From positions 1-47,139 of the IMG/VR virus record IMGVR_UViG_3300032893_000088: 47,139 nt of DNA; one strand, written 5' to 3'. Position 1 is the stretch's first letter, and every line of letters begins with the position of its first letter. This stretch comes from a virus. A program made the translations under genes and the position numbers. Below are positions 13,131-20,637 of the stretch, in pieces. Under the pieces are notes generated by a model. The model was not told the DNA's origin. It searched no databases and worked only from the letters and a program-made list of their open reading frames with translations.

Positions 13131-13616
13131 ATGAACCCGACAAAGATCGCAGCCGCGCTCCGGCTGCTGGCGGATGCAATCGAGGCCCCTGCCTCTGCGG
13201 AGAGTGCGCCTGCGGCCCCTGCAACTGCCCCGACTGCAAGCCCTGCCTCTACCGCAAAGCGCGGCCCGGGCCGGCCCCCGAAGACCGAGGCGAGCCAAGG
13301 CGGCGGGACGCCGGGAACGACGACCGCCCCTGCTACCACAACCGCAGCACCGGCTGCGAGCGAGCCGACGACGGCTACTGCGCCCGCTGCCACAACTCCC
13401 TCTACCCCTAGCGGCCTCACGCACGCAGTCGTCGCTCAGGACTTCAAGAACGCTGCTGCGAAGCATGGCCGCGATTTCGTAGTCGGGCTGATGAAAGCGC
13501 ACAACGCGGCGACGTTCGATAAGGTGCCGGTCGCTGCGCTCCCTGCGTTCCAAGCCGCGCTCAAGGCCGGCCCGCAGGCGCCTGCCGCTGGACCCGCGGA
13601 CGATCTTCTCGGATAA
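13131..13616 (+). CDS. AT-hook/low-complexity DNA-associated protein (161 aa)
   Basis: ATG 13131. The first 17 residues (NPTKIAAALRLLADAIEA) form an amphipathic helix. A Pro/Ala/Thr linker follows, interrupted by KRGPGRPPK (about residues 43-51), a textbook AT-hook core (GRP) that binds the minor groove. A folded C-terminal domain has RDFVVGLMKAHNAATF, and the protein ends DDLLG. I recall similar phage proteins beside recombination genes. A DNA-binding accessory of replication or recombination is inferred. The same DDLLG/GDLLG ending occurs in the ssDNA-binding protein at 16513, which may be a shared protein-contact tail. Confidence 0.7.
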   Translation: MNPTKIAAALRLLADAIEAPASAESAPAAPATAPTASPASTAKRGPGRPPKTEASQGGGTPGTTTAPATTTAAPAASEPTTATAPAATTPSTPSGLTHAVVAQDFKNAAAKHGRDFVVGLMKAHNAATFDKVPVAALPAFQAALKAGPQAPAAGPADDLLG

Positions 13617-13719
13617 TCAGGACATCGGCGCCGCTCGCCCGGCCTTCGTGCCACTAGGCAGCGCTCAAAGTTCCCGCGGTTAATGCGGGGGCGCCGGTTT
13701 AAACCCTCGGAGAAAACCC

Positions 13720-13872
13720 ATGAGCAGATTTCAGCGCAACTTCGTGCTGGCCATCGGTTGGGCCATCGCAATCGGAGCCCCCAACTGGATCGCGACTACC
13801 CCACTCGGGAACATGCTGTCTGTGGCGATTATCGCCTATACGTTCTATCTCGCGTCGAGCGCGCCCAAGTGA
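13720..13872 (+). CDS. Small membrane protein, first of a tandem pair (50 aa)
   Basis: ATG 13720 follows CGGAGAAAACCC. The 50-residue product has hydrophobic segments at about 8-22 and 30-47. The second begins LGNMLSVAIIAYTFYL, which resembles IGNMLGVAIVVAVGWYF in the next gene, so the two may be paralogues. The stop overlaps the next GTG. Confidence 0.6.
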   Translation: MSRFQRNFVLAIGWAIAIGAPNWIATTPLGNMLSVAIIAYTFYLASSAPK

Positions 13873-14012
13873 GCCCAACGGAGCAGACCATCGGTAACAT
13901 GCTTGGCGTTGCTATCGTAGTTGCTGTCGGCTGGTACTTTTTCCACCTCACCGCGGCTCAGTGTTATATGACGTGGTTGATCGTAGTGGCTGGACGGAAC
14001 GCCCGTAAATGA
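13869..14012 (+). CDS. Small membrane protein, second of a tandem pair (47 aa)
   Basis: The GTG 13869 overlaps the previous TGA (GTGA), and its own TGA overlaps the next ATG. The 47 residues contain IGNMLGVAIVVAVGWYF, resembling part of its neighbour, and a second hydrophobic stretch, with a basic tail. Function unknown. Confidence 0.6.
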   Translation: MSPTEQTIGNMLGVAIVVAVGWYFFHLTAAQCYMTWLIVVAGRNARK

Positions 14013-15181
14013 GCACCGGCCACGCAGTCCTCGCCTACTCTAAGGCGGATCGCTGGACGCGCTGCACGGGCTCGGTCGCGCTCTGCAAGGACGTACCCGA
14101 TACTGTCAATGAAGCCGCCGCGCTCGGCACCGCGAAGCATCAGGTCACGTACTGGGCGCTCTGCCACAGCGACCCCGAGAAGCTCATCGGCGGGGGCGAG
14201 ATTGGCGGCATCGAGTCGGTGGACGATGGCCCCGGCTATGCCTTCGAGATCGACCAGGAGTTCGCCGACCACGTGAATTTCTGCTTGCGCCATGTGCGGG
14301 CGATTCCTGGTGAGCTCAGGCTGTTCGAGCTGCCGCTGCGCAAGACCGCATACCTCTGCCTCGACGGCCAAGGCGGCACGGCCGACGTAGTGATCGGCGA
14401 CAAGGTGAACCGCATACTCAATATCGGCGACCACAAATTCGGCTACGGACAGGTCGAGGTGGTCGAGAACCGCCAGCTCATGGGCTACGCGCGCTCCGCG
14501 CTCGAGGAGCTAGACGAGTTCGGCACCGATTACGACACCGTGCGCCTTTGGATCTTTCAGCCGAAGCGCAGCATGGAGAAGCCCTTCATGTGGGAGTGCT
14601 CGGTCGATGATCTGCGCGACCTAACAGACGATTGGCGCTATGCGGCCGATGAGGCCATGCAGGCGTACCTCGGGCTCACAGAGCCCGTCCTCACGCCCGG
14701 CGACAAGCAGTGCGAATGGTGCCCTGTGCGCTCGACGTGCGTAGCGCGGGGCGAAGAGATCGGTCGCATGTTCCCACTGAACCAGGAGAGCCCGCACACG
14801 GCGAGTGAGGCGGATCTTGCGCAGTGGCTCGCCCGCGCCGACGCGCTCGAAGCGTGGTGCCGTGACGTGCGCGCCGAGGCGCTGCGCCGCGCGGTCGCGG
14901 GCAGGGAAATCCCCGGCTACAAGCTCATCGAGGGCAAGCGCGGCAACCGCAAGTGGATCGACGAGAGCGTGGTTCCGATGCTCCTCGACGGAATCGAGAT
15001 CTGGACGCAGAAGCTCATCTCGCCAACCGAGGCCGAGAAGCGCCTGAAGAAAGCCGGCAAGAGCTATGCGGACATAGCGGCGCTCGTAGAACAACCGCCG
15101 GGCGCTCCATCGCTCGCGCGGTGGGACGAGGCCGGCACGCCGCTGCCGCGACAGGAGTTCGGCTTGGAGGAGGCAAAGTGA
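14009..15181 (+). CDS. DUF2800 family PD-(D/E)XK nuclease
   Basis: This is a 390-residue protein of the RecB/Cas4-like DUF2800 family. The N-terminus (GHAVLAYSKADRWTRCTGSV, about residues 3-22) is the family hallmark, where a Ser and Cys precede the nuclease fold. The core has GTADVVIG, then NIGDHKFGYGQVEVVENRQL (about 132-151), giving the D...D-x-K-like and QxxxY active site. Cys residues in CEWCPVRSTC (about 234-243) suggest an Fe-S cluster as in Cas4. It would act as a DNA exonuclease in recombination or end processing, and it sits with the ssDNA-binding and polymerase genes as usual. ATG 14009 overlaps the previous stop. Confidence 0.85.
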   Translation: MSTGHAVLAYSKADRWTRCTGSVALCKDVPDTVNEAAALGTAKHQVTYWALCHSDPEKLIGGGEIGGIESVDDGPGYAFEIDQEFADHVNFCLRHVRAIPGELRLFELPLRKTAYLCLDGQGGTADVVIGDKVNRILNIGDHKFGYGQVEVVENRQLMGYARSALEELDEFGTDYDTVRLWIFQPKRSMEKPFMWECSVDDLRDLTDDWRYAADEAMQAYLGLTEPVLTPGDKQCEWCPVRSTCVARGEEIGRMFPLNQESPHTASEADLAQWLARADALEAWCRDVRAEALRRAVAGREIPGYKLIEGKRGNRKWIDESVVPMLLDGIEIWTQKLISPTEAEKRLKKAGKSYADIAALVEQPPGAPSLARWDEAGTPLPRQEFGLEEAK

Positions 15182-15696
15182 ACGCAGGCGACAGACCCTC
15201 AAAGGATGTCTTACAACGTCTGCGTGACAGCAGGCATGACGTTGTGTGCCCGTGCCTCGACCTGCGAGATGCCGCTGCTGCCGAGATCGAGCGGCTGACG
15301 CGCGACTTGGAGCAAGCAAACGCTCAGTTCCGCGAACTTCTGCTTACTAACGGAAGCATCGCTGAACGAAATCTCAGGCTCTCAGTGGACAACAAACGGC
15401 GACATGCGGCTTTGAGCGAAGCAGGTAGGCAAGTCTACGGCGGCTGGATCGATCACAGCGCGCAGTGCGAGGCGGGATTGGAAGGATGTTCCTGCACGTG
15501 CGGGCTTACGGATTGGCTCAAGAAATATCAGGCTGATCTAGGAATCAGAATCCCGGCCCTCGAAGCCGCACCACCTGCCGAGACGAAAGCAGTTCTCAAT
15601 TGCCGCGAGGCTGGTCCCGGTCGAGGGCTGTGCGATCAGTGCGCGAATGGGCATTACGAGAGCTGCTTATACGTCGCGGAGGGAGCAACGCTGTGA
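15178..15696 (+). CDS. Hypothetical protein with coiled coil and Cys clusters (172 aa)
   Basis: The GTG at 15178 overlaps the nuclease stop (GTGA). The 172-residue product has CPCLDL near residue 22, a predicted coiled coil (about 28-75), CSCTCGLTDWLKKY near 105 and a last Cys-rich segment (CDQCANGHYESC). The Cys groups suggest metal sites. CxCTCG followed by a helix is common in small phage proteins of unknown function. Confidence 0.7.
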   Translation: MNAGDRPSKDVLQRLRDSRHDVVCPCLDLRDAAAAEIERLTRDLEQANAQFRELLLTNGSIAERNLRLSVDNKRRHAALSEAGRQVYGGWIDHSAQCEAGLEGCSCTCGLTDWLKKYQADLGIRIPALEAAPPAETKAVLNCREAGPGRGLCDQCANGHYESCLYVAEGATL

Positions 15697-15722
15697 ACGG
15701 GGGACCACGTCGATGAAGTATC
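15696..15722 (+). repeat. Duplicated gene leader with aborted start (left copy)
   Basis: The leader GAACGGGGGACCACGTCG followed by ATGAAGTATCAA closely repeats the leader and first four codons of the gene at 16110. Here the frame stops after five codons (MKYQF). It looks like the remnant of a duplication or of a second copy of the downstream gene. Confidence 0.6.
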
Positions 15723-15751
15723 AATTCTGAATCTTCAACAGGAGAATGACC

Positions 15752-16084
15752 ATGCCGACCGATGCCGAGATTGAATCCGAGATCCAAGCCAAGGGCCTTA
15801 CCGCGCCGCGCGTGACGCCGCAGATGATCGAGGACACCATCGCCGCCGAGTACGTGTTTACAGCCGCCCAGGCTACGCAGGGCTGCCCACAAGTGCCGTC
15901 GCTGGCATTGCTGACCATCTGCGTGCTGGTTCTGAAGAACGGCTTCACCGTCACGGGCGAGTCTGCCTGCGCGAGCCCGGAGAACTTCGACGCCGCGCTA
16001 GGCGCCAAGATCGCCAAGCAACATGCGAAGGATAAGATTTGGGCGCTGGAAGGTTACCGCCTGAGGTCCGCTCTGAGCGCGTAA
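15752..16084 (+). CDS. N4 gp49/Sf6 gp66-like protein (110 aa)
   Basis: I place the start at ATG 15752, seven bases after AGGAG; the ATG at 15746 is too close to the ribosome site. The protein matches the N4_gp49/Sf6 gp66 pattern: PRVTPQMIEDTIAAEYVFTA, then LTICVLVLKNGFTVTGESAC and the ending ENFDAALGAKIAKQHAKDKI plus WALEGYRLR. The family is widespread in phage early regions. Its exact function is unknown to me. Confidence 0.85.
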   Translation: MPTDAEIESEIQAKGLTAPRVTPQMIEDTIAAEYVFTAAQATQGCPQVPSLALLTICVLVLKNGFTVTGESACASPENFDAALGAKIAKQHAKDKIWALEGYRLRSALSA

Positions 16085-16109
16085 CACCACAGAACGGGGA
16101 ACCACGTCG

Positions 16110-16304
16110 ATGAAGTATCAAGTGAAGATGGGCCGAGGGAAGGTCAAAATCCCGGAGGAATGCCCGAAGTGCGGCAGCGAGGATCTGTGCATCGACAACT
16201 GCGAAGGGATGGAGTGCATGGAATGTGGTTGTTGGTTCGACTGCGATCCCTGTGGCACTGTCATCTGGGCAAGATCGGCCCGGCCGAACGAAGAACTGCT
16301 ATGA
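16110..16304 (+). CDS. Zinc-ribbon-like small protein (64 aa)
   Basis: ATG 16110. The 64 residues contain CPKCGSEDLCIDNCEGMECM (about residues 18-37) followed by CGCWFDCDPC. Several CxxC pairs form one or two zinc knuckles. The leader is duplicated upstream at 15696. The product may bind nucleic acid, but nothing more specific can be said. Confidence 0.7.
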   Translation: MKYQVKMGRGKVKIPEECPKCGSEDLCIDNCEGMECMECGCWFDCDPCGTVIWARSARPNEELL

Positions 16305-16338
16305 ACGGGACAGCGGAGTATGGCGAGGAACAGCCCCG

Positions 16339-16500
16339 ATGATGCACCGAATCGACCACCCGCAGTATCGCCCGGTCACGTTCAAGCGCGACTCCAAGGA
16401 CCTGTACTACAAGGGCGTGAAAATTGTGTTTGACCGACCCTTCGGCGTCGCGTATCGTAACGGCGCCCGAGTTAGGGCAACATCCAACAAACCACGATAG
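16339..16500 (+). CDS. Small basic hypothetical protein (53 aa)
   Basis: I chose ATG 16339, with GAGGAA about 10 bases upstream. The product (MMHRIDHPQYRPVTFKRDS...) is basic and beta-like. Upstream start codons in the same frame overlap the preceding gene. Function unknown. Confidence 0.55.
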   Translation: MMHRIDHPQYRPVTFKRDSKDLYYKGVKIVFDRPFGVAYRNGARVRATSNKPR

Positions 16501-16512
16501 GAGACTCTGTAA

Positions 16513-17127
16513 ATGGCGATCAAGGCGAATCGAGAACTGCTACTCAAGAATGTGCGCTTCAGCTACCTCTATGCGTTCGAGGGCTTCAAGAACGACGACG
16601 GGCGAATCAGCTATTGCTCTCACTTCATCCTGCCCCCCGACCATCCGCAACTGAAGGAAGTCACCCAGGCGATCAAGGACGTCGCCAAGGACTTCTGGAA
16701 GGACGACGCCGACGCGGCGCTCGCGGAGATGAAAGCGAAGAACAAGCTCTGCCTCAAGAAAGGCGAGCTGAAGGGGAACGCCGACGGTTACGCGGGCAAC
16801 TACTTCATCAGCGGCAACAGCAAGAACCGCTTCCGAGTAGTCGAGACCCGTGGCGGCGTCAATGTCGAGTTGACGGCAAGCGACGGACGCCCCCGCAGCG
16901 GTGACTATGGCAACGCGCTCGTCGCGATCTACGCCATGAGCCACCCGAAGGGCGGCAAACTCATCGCCTGCCAGATCCTCGGCATCCAGTACACCCGCAA
17001 GGGTGCGCCGCTCGGCGGCGGCGGCCGCGTTGCGGCCGTGGACGAGTTCGGGATCGAGCCGACGGACGCCGACGGTGCCGCGCCCACCGCCACTTCTGGC
17101 GGTGACGTGGGCGACCTACTCGGGTAG
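16513..17127 (+). CDS. DUF2815 single-stranded DNA-binding protein
   Basis: This 204-residue protein belongs to the DUF2815 family, phage ssDNA-binding proteins with an OB fold. A standard ribosome site (AGGAGACTC) precedes ATG 16513. The family features are LLKNVRFSYLYAFEGFKNDD at the start, a charged helical region (about residues 45-85), GNYFISGNSKNRFRVV (about 96-111) and ALVAIYAMSHPKGGKLIAC (about 136-154). The C-terminal third is acidic and ends GDVGDLLG, an exposed tail typical of SSBs that recruit partners. It would coat single strands made by the helicase and support the polymerase and nucleases of this cluster. Confidence 0.85.
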   Translation: MAIKANRELLLKNVRFSYLYAFEGFKNDDGRISYCSHFILPPDHPQLKEVTQAIKDVAKDFWKDDADAALAEMKAKNKLCLKKGELKGNADGYAGNYFISGNSKNRFRVVETRGGVNVELTASDGRPRSGDYGNALVAIYAMSHPKGGKLIACQILGIQYTRKGAPLGGGGRVAAVDEFGIEPTDADGAAPTATSGGDVGDLLG

Positions 17128-17173
17128 AGCCTAGGCCATTGCGGAATGGTTTTGCGCCGGCCCGCAGTGAACC

Positions 17174-17196
17174 CTTCCCGCGCGCCCGTCGGGAAG
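17174..17196 (+). other. Hairpin in an intergenic leader
   Basis: CTTCCCG pairs perfectly with CGGGAAG around a 9-base loop between the ssDNA-binding gene and the next gene. There is no T-run after it, so it is not a classic terminator. It may stabilise or attenuate the transcript. Confidence 0.35.
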
Positions 17197-17229
17197 CATC
17201 AAATAACGGCGTTTCTTCAAGGAGCTAAC

Positions 17230-17496
17230 GTGAGCGAGTTTGAGTTTCGCGGCGATGACATTCGCCACAATATCGACATCCTCGGCGAGATCATGAGCCA
17301 AGCGCCGACCGACGCGCGCATGCGCGCTCGAGCCGCCGCAAGCCGCATCGAGACGGTCGTCATCGACCTGCTGCGCGGCAATCAGGACCCGGCCGCGATG
17401 CTCGGCGTCACGCTGGCGCTGCACCTCCTGACGCAGCACATGGTCGAGAAGACCAAAGACGGCAGCAGCGCTCCGATGATCCAACTGCTGTCATGA
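17230..17496 (+). CDS. Hypothetical helical protein (88 aa)
   Basis: A GTG start at 17230 has AAGGAGC at ideal spacing; a longer frame upstream has no support. The 88 residues are helical (GDDIRHNIDILGEIMSQ, then RAAASRIETVVIDLL). Function unknown. Its stop overlaps a 17-codon frame (17493-17546, MKLPVEWR...), which I do not count as a gene. Confidence 0.65.
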   Translation: MSEFEFRGDDIRHNIDILGEIMSQAPTDARMRARAAASRIETVVIDLLRGNQDPAAMLGVTLALHLLTQHMVEKTKDGSSAPMIQLLS

Positions 17497-17633
17497 AGCT
17501 GCCCGTAGAGTGGCGCACGGCCACAGTCAAAGACACGATAGCATAACTGACGAGACGACAGGTAAGCAACTCTGATGGACCCTACACCCGAATGGCGCGT
17601 ATACCGAAACCGGCTTGGGAAGAGGCAACACTA

Positions 17634-17858
17634 GTGGCCGCCAAGTGGATGGTTCGTAGCCCGAACAAGCTGGCAGAGTGGCTGATAGACGTGACCGAAA
17701 ACGGCCGCGTACGGATCACCGAGTGCTACGGACCTTTTATGCTGCCAGCCTCGGTCGTGAGCATTGACGGTGCGGTCGCCGCCTCTGTGGCGAAGTGCAT
17801 CACGCAAGCGGCTCGGCTCACGAAGGCTAAAAAGGCCGCACCACCGGACGACCCATGA
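17634..17858 (+). CDS. Hypothetical protein (74 aa)
   Basis: The GTG at 17634 is favoured because GGAAGAGG lies 8 bases upstream. An ATG at 17592 in frame lacks a ribosome site. The GTG overlaps the TAG of a 19-codon frame at 17575-17634 (TAGTG), which may couple translation. The product is a small protein with RSPNKLAEWLIDVTENGR and a Lys/Ala-rich end. The TGA overlaps the next ATG. Confidence 0.6.
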   Translation: MAAKWMVRSPNKLAEWLIDVTENGRVRITECYGPFMLPASVVSIDGAVAASVAKCITQAARLTKAKKAAPPDDP

Positions 17859-18163
17859 GCACCTTCAACAAGCTGGATCCGCGCGCGAAGCTCGGGAAAG
17901 AGAAGCGGCGCGATGCGCTGCGGTTCTTCAGGCAGCAGATGCGTCTCCCCGGCGCGCCGGGCGTGGTCGCGCGCATCCTCTACACCGCGCTCGACAAAGT
18001 GCACAAGGATTCAACGCTCAATGGACCCGAAAAAGAAGCCGCTTTCCGGGCGATTCTCGCCAATCGTACCGCTGAGCGAGTACCCGCTGTTCAAGGTGTA
18101 CCGCCAGTTGACGCCGACGGGGGAGTTCCGGTGGTCGCCGGGCCAGTCGGGCCTGCCGCATAA
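17855..18163 (+). CDS. Hypothetical protein (102 aa)
   Basis: ATG 17855 is coupled to the gene before. The first 65 residues form a basic helical domain (RAKLGKEKRRDALRFFRQQM, then VARILYTALDKVHKD). The last 35 are low in complexity and overlap another gene in a different frame, so they may be a by-product of that gene's coding constraint. Function unknown. Confidence 0.6.
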   Translation: MSTFNKLDPRAKLGKEKRRDALRFFRQQMRLPGAPGVVARILYTALDKVHKDSTLNGPEKEAAFRAILANRTAERVPAVQGVPPVDADGGVPVVAGPVGPAA

Positions 18164-18227
18164 GCACAAGGCGCGGGACGCCACGGGCGACCGCGCGAAC
18201 CTGAAACTACGCTGGCGCAAGAAGTGA
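18021..18227 (+). CDS. Hypothetical basic protein (68 aa), overlapping
   Basis: ATG 18021. The product (DPKKKPLSGRFSPIVPLSEY, then PLFKVYRQLTPTGEFRWSPG) is basic with a beta-rich, aromatic middle that looks more protein-like than the overlapping frame. It overlaps the previous gene by 143 bases, and its TGA overlaps the polymerase GTG (GTGA). Both the stop coupling and the composition support it. Confidence 0.6.
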   Translation: MDPKKKPLSGRFSPIVPLSEYPLFKVYRQLTPTGEFRWSPGQSGLPHKHKARDATGDRANLKLRWRKK

Positions 18228-20350
18228 CGTTCTACTTCGACTTCGAGACGCGCAGCCACGTCGGTATCCACGAGGGCACCGACCGCTACGTGCGCGCCTG
18301 CGAGCCGATCATCCTGACCTACGCCTTCGATGACTCAAGCGTTCACCTTGCCAACGATGCCGACGACATGCGCGCGATCATTCGCAGCGCACTCAACAAC
18401 GACCACACCTTCGTCGCCCACAACGCCGCCTTCGACTTTGGAGTAGCCACTTATGCTCTCGGCCTACAGATCCCTATTGAGCGCCTGCGCTGCACTCGGG
18501 CTCAAGCCTACGCCAGCGGTTTGCCGGGGTCGTTGGAACTACTCGGCCTCGTGTTGGGTATTCCGCTTGCAAGCGCCAAACTTGCCGCCGATGGCAAGTC
18601 CGGCATCAAGCGGTTTTGCATCCCGAATGGGCAGGGCGTGTTCGATGAGCCCGTGGATTATCCCGACGAGTGGCAAAGGTTTTGTGCCTATGCTGCTCGG
18701 GATACCGAAGCGCTCCGCGCGATACATCAGCGGCTACCGGCTCATAACTTCAGGGGTGATGCCCTCGCCTGGTATCACCTCGACCAGCTCGTCAACTGGC
18801 GAGGCTTCCGATTCGATGTGCAACTGGCCCGCGCCGCGCGTGCCCTGTTAGAGAAAGCGAAGAAGCGATCCGATGCTCAAGTGGCGACCGCAACTGCCGG
18901 AGAAGTTACCGCCGCTACACAGCGCGGTAAGCTCCTTGAATACCTCAACCGACGGTACAGCGCCGAGCTGGCTAACCTCCGTGCCGCTACGGTGCGTGAA
19001 ATGCTGGAAACCGACGAGCTTGATCCCGGTTTGCGCTTCCTGCTTGAATCCCGGCTTGAAGCCGCGAAGTCCAGTGGAGCGAAGTATGGACGCGGTTTGG
19101 CGCTCGTTGGTCCGCAAGACCGACTGAGGCATACGCATCAGGCATTCGGCGCTGGCCGCACGGGCCGCGATTCCCACAAAGGCTTCCAGCCCGGGAACAT
19201 GGCCCGCCAGTCCATGAAAGCGAAGTACATCAGTGAAGTCGTCATCCCGGGAATCCTTAGCGGAGAGGCGCTTGATGATCCGCTGGTATACGGAGGCCCT
19301 AACACAGCCTGTGCAAACGCGCTTCGCGGTTCTATCATCGCCGCTCCGGGCAACGAGCTTCTCGACGCTGATTTCTCCAACGTCGAGTCCCGCGTCGCCG
19401 CATGGCTGGCGGCTGAAGTCGGGATGCTCGACCGCTACCGCTCCGGCGAGGACCTCTACAAAACGTGGTACTCGACGAAATTCAACATCCCGCTCAAGGA
19501 AGTGACCGATGCGCAACGCCAAATCGCCAAGGTCGTCTATCTCTCCATGCAGTTTTTGGGCGGCGTTGGCGCTTTCGTGCCTATGGCTGCTACTTACAAT
19601 CTGGATCTGGACAACCTGCCTGCTGCCGTGCTTCCTGCGGCTGATCCTCGGCATGTTGCTAAGGCAACTCGCGCGTGGGGCCGGGCGCTCCTGAGAGGTG
19701 AGGACTATGAACTCGAACACGACGTCTATATCGCCTGCGACGTGCTCAAGCAGGCATACCGCGAGGGCAACGCCAACATTTTCAAGACGGGTTATGCGGT
19801 CGGGAAAGCCGTTATCGATGCGATCAAATCGCCGGGCACGGCTCGCGAGGTTGCGCGCTGCCGCATATGGACAACTGGCACTGCCCTACTGATCGAATTG
19901 CCCGACGGCTCGCGGCTGACCTACTTCTCACCGAAGATCCACACGGAGGAGGTCGTTGACCCGGAAACCGGGTTCAAGGACGAGCGCGAGTTCACCTCCT
20001 ACATGACGGCCCGCAACAAGCAGTGGCGCCGCGAGCGTGCGTGGGCGGGCCTCTACTGGGAGAACATCGTGCAGGCGGTCGCCAACCGGCTGCTCCGCGC
20101 CGCGGCGCTGCACGTGCACGCGGACACGTTGACAGTGCCTGAGATCGCCGCGTATCTTGCGCGCCTCCCGCCGCACGCGCGCACTGCGATTGTGCTGCGG
20201 GTGCATGACTCACTCACGCTCGATATACCGCGCGGAAGCTACAGTACGGAGCGGCTAATCGAGCAAATGTGCGTGCTCCCTGAGTGGGCGCGCGGCCTCC
20301 CCATCGCGGCCGAGGCTTGGAAAAACGAGAGGTACGGAAAATGGAAATGA
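18224..20350 (+). CDS. polA: DNA polymerase, family A with 3'-5' exonuclease
   Basis: This is a 708-residue replicative polymerase. The exonuclease has motif I FDFETRS (residues 5-11), motif II HNAAFDFG (66-73) and motif III YAARD (156-160). The polymerase has motif A DADFSNVESR (381-390), motif B RQIAKVVYLSMQFLGGVGAF (432-451) and motif C RVHDSLTLD (659-667). Motif C reads HDS where most members have HDE; the catalytic Asp662 is kept and the Glu is Ser. A short C-terminal tail (LPEWARGLPIAAEAW) is usual in this phage branch. The GTG start at 18224 overlaps the previous stop. The nuclease gene that follows starts inside its last codons. It would copy the phage genome with the primase-helicase and helicase downstream. 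Confidence 0.93.
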   Translation: MTFYFDFETRSHVGIHEGTDRYVRACEPIILTYAFDDSSVHLANDADDMRAIIRSALNNDHTFVAHNAAFDFGVATYALGLQIPIERLRCTRAQAYASGLPGSLELLGLVLGIPLASAKLAADGKSGIKRFCIPNGQGVFDEPVDYPDEWQRFCAYAARDTEALRAIHQRLPAHNFRGDALAWYHLDQLVNWRGFRFDVQLARAARALLEKAKKRSDAQVATATAGEVTAATQRGKLLEYLNRRYSAELANLRAATVREMLETDELDPGLRFLLESRLEAAKSSGAKYGRGLALVGPQDRLRHTHQAFGAGRTGRDSHKGFQPGNMARQSMKAKYISEVVIPGILSGEALDDPLVYGGPNTACANALRGSIIAAPGNELLDADFSNVESRVAAWLAAEVGMLDRYRSGEDLYKTWYSTKFNIPLKEVTDAQRQIAKVVYLSMQFLGGVGAFVPMAATYNLDLDNLPAAVLPAADPRHVAKATRAWGRALLRGEDYELEHDVYIACDVLKQAYREGNANIFKTGYAVGKAVIDAIKSPGTAREVARCRIWTTGTALLIELPDGSRLTYFSPKIHTEEVVDPETGFKDEREFTSYMTARNKQWRRERAWAGLYWENIVQAVANRLLRAAALHVHADTLTVPEIAAYLARLPPHARTAIVLRVHDSLTLDIPRGSYSTERLIEQMCVLPEWARGLPIAAEAWKNERYGKWK

Positions 20351-20637
20351 AGCCCCTCAGAGAGTCCGACATCCGCAGGTACTTCTACGAGCAGGCCGCC
20401 GCCAACGGCGTCCGCGCGGAGAAGTTCACGAGTCCCTCGAACCGCGACGTGCCGGATGAGATTGTCACCGTAACGTGGGGACGCATGTACCTCGTTGAGC
20501 TCAAGCGCCCTGGAGGCGGACTGCGCCCCGGCCAAGCGCGCGACCACGAGGAGCGCGCGAAGCTCGGCATCAAGGTCTACGTGCTCGACACCTACGCGGC
20601 CGTCGATGTGTTTTTCCGGCTGATAGGCAACATGTGA
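20341..20637 (+). CDS. VRR-NUC domain nuclease
   Basis: This 98-residue protein is a standalone VRR-NUC nuclease of the PD-(D/E)XK superfamily. ATG 20341 has GAGAGG 7 bases upstream and overlaps the polymerase end. The core shows RESDIRRYFYEQAAANGV, PDEIVTV, then YLVELKRPGGGLRPGQARDH (about residues 50-69), giving E-x-K and the Q of the family, and KVYVLDTYAAVDVFF at the end. Such proteins are thought to cut branched DNA, including Holliday junctions. Its place between polymerase and helicase is typical of phages. Confidence 0.88.
   Translation: MEMKPLRESDIRRYFYEQAAANGVRAEKFTSPSNRDVPDEIVTVTWGRMYLVELKRPGGGLRPGQARDHEERAKLGIKVYVLDTYAAVDVFFRLIGNM

Noticed and set aside
13127-13411. A Cys-rich frame (many CxC and CxxC units) overlapping the AT-hook protein gene.
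   Set aside because: It is the plus-one reading of an Ala/Pro/Thr-rich stretch in which codons such as GCC and CCT shift into TGC. There is no ribosome site of its own and no known family; I take it as a shadow.
18848-19720. A 290-codon minus-strand frame inside the polymerase gene.
   Set aside because: Antisense to conserved polymerase motifs; no independent support.
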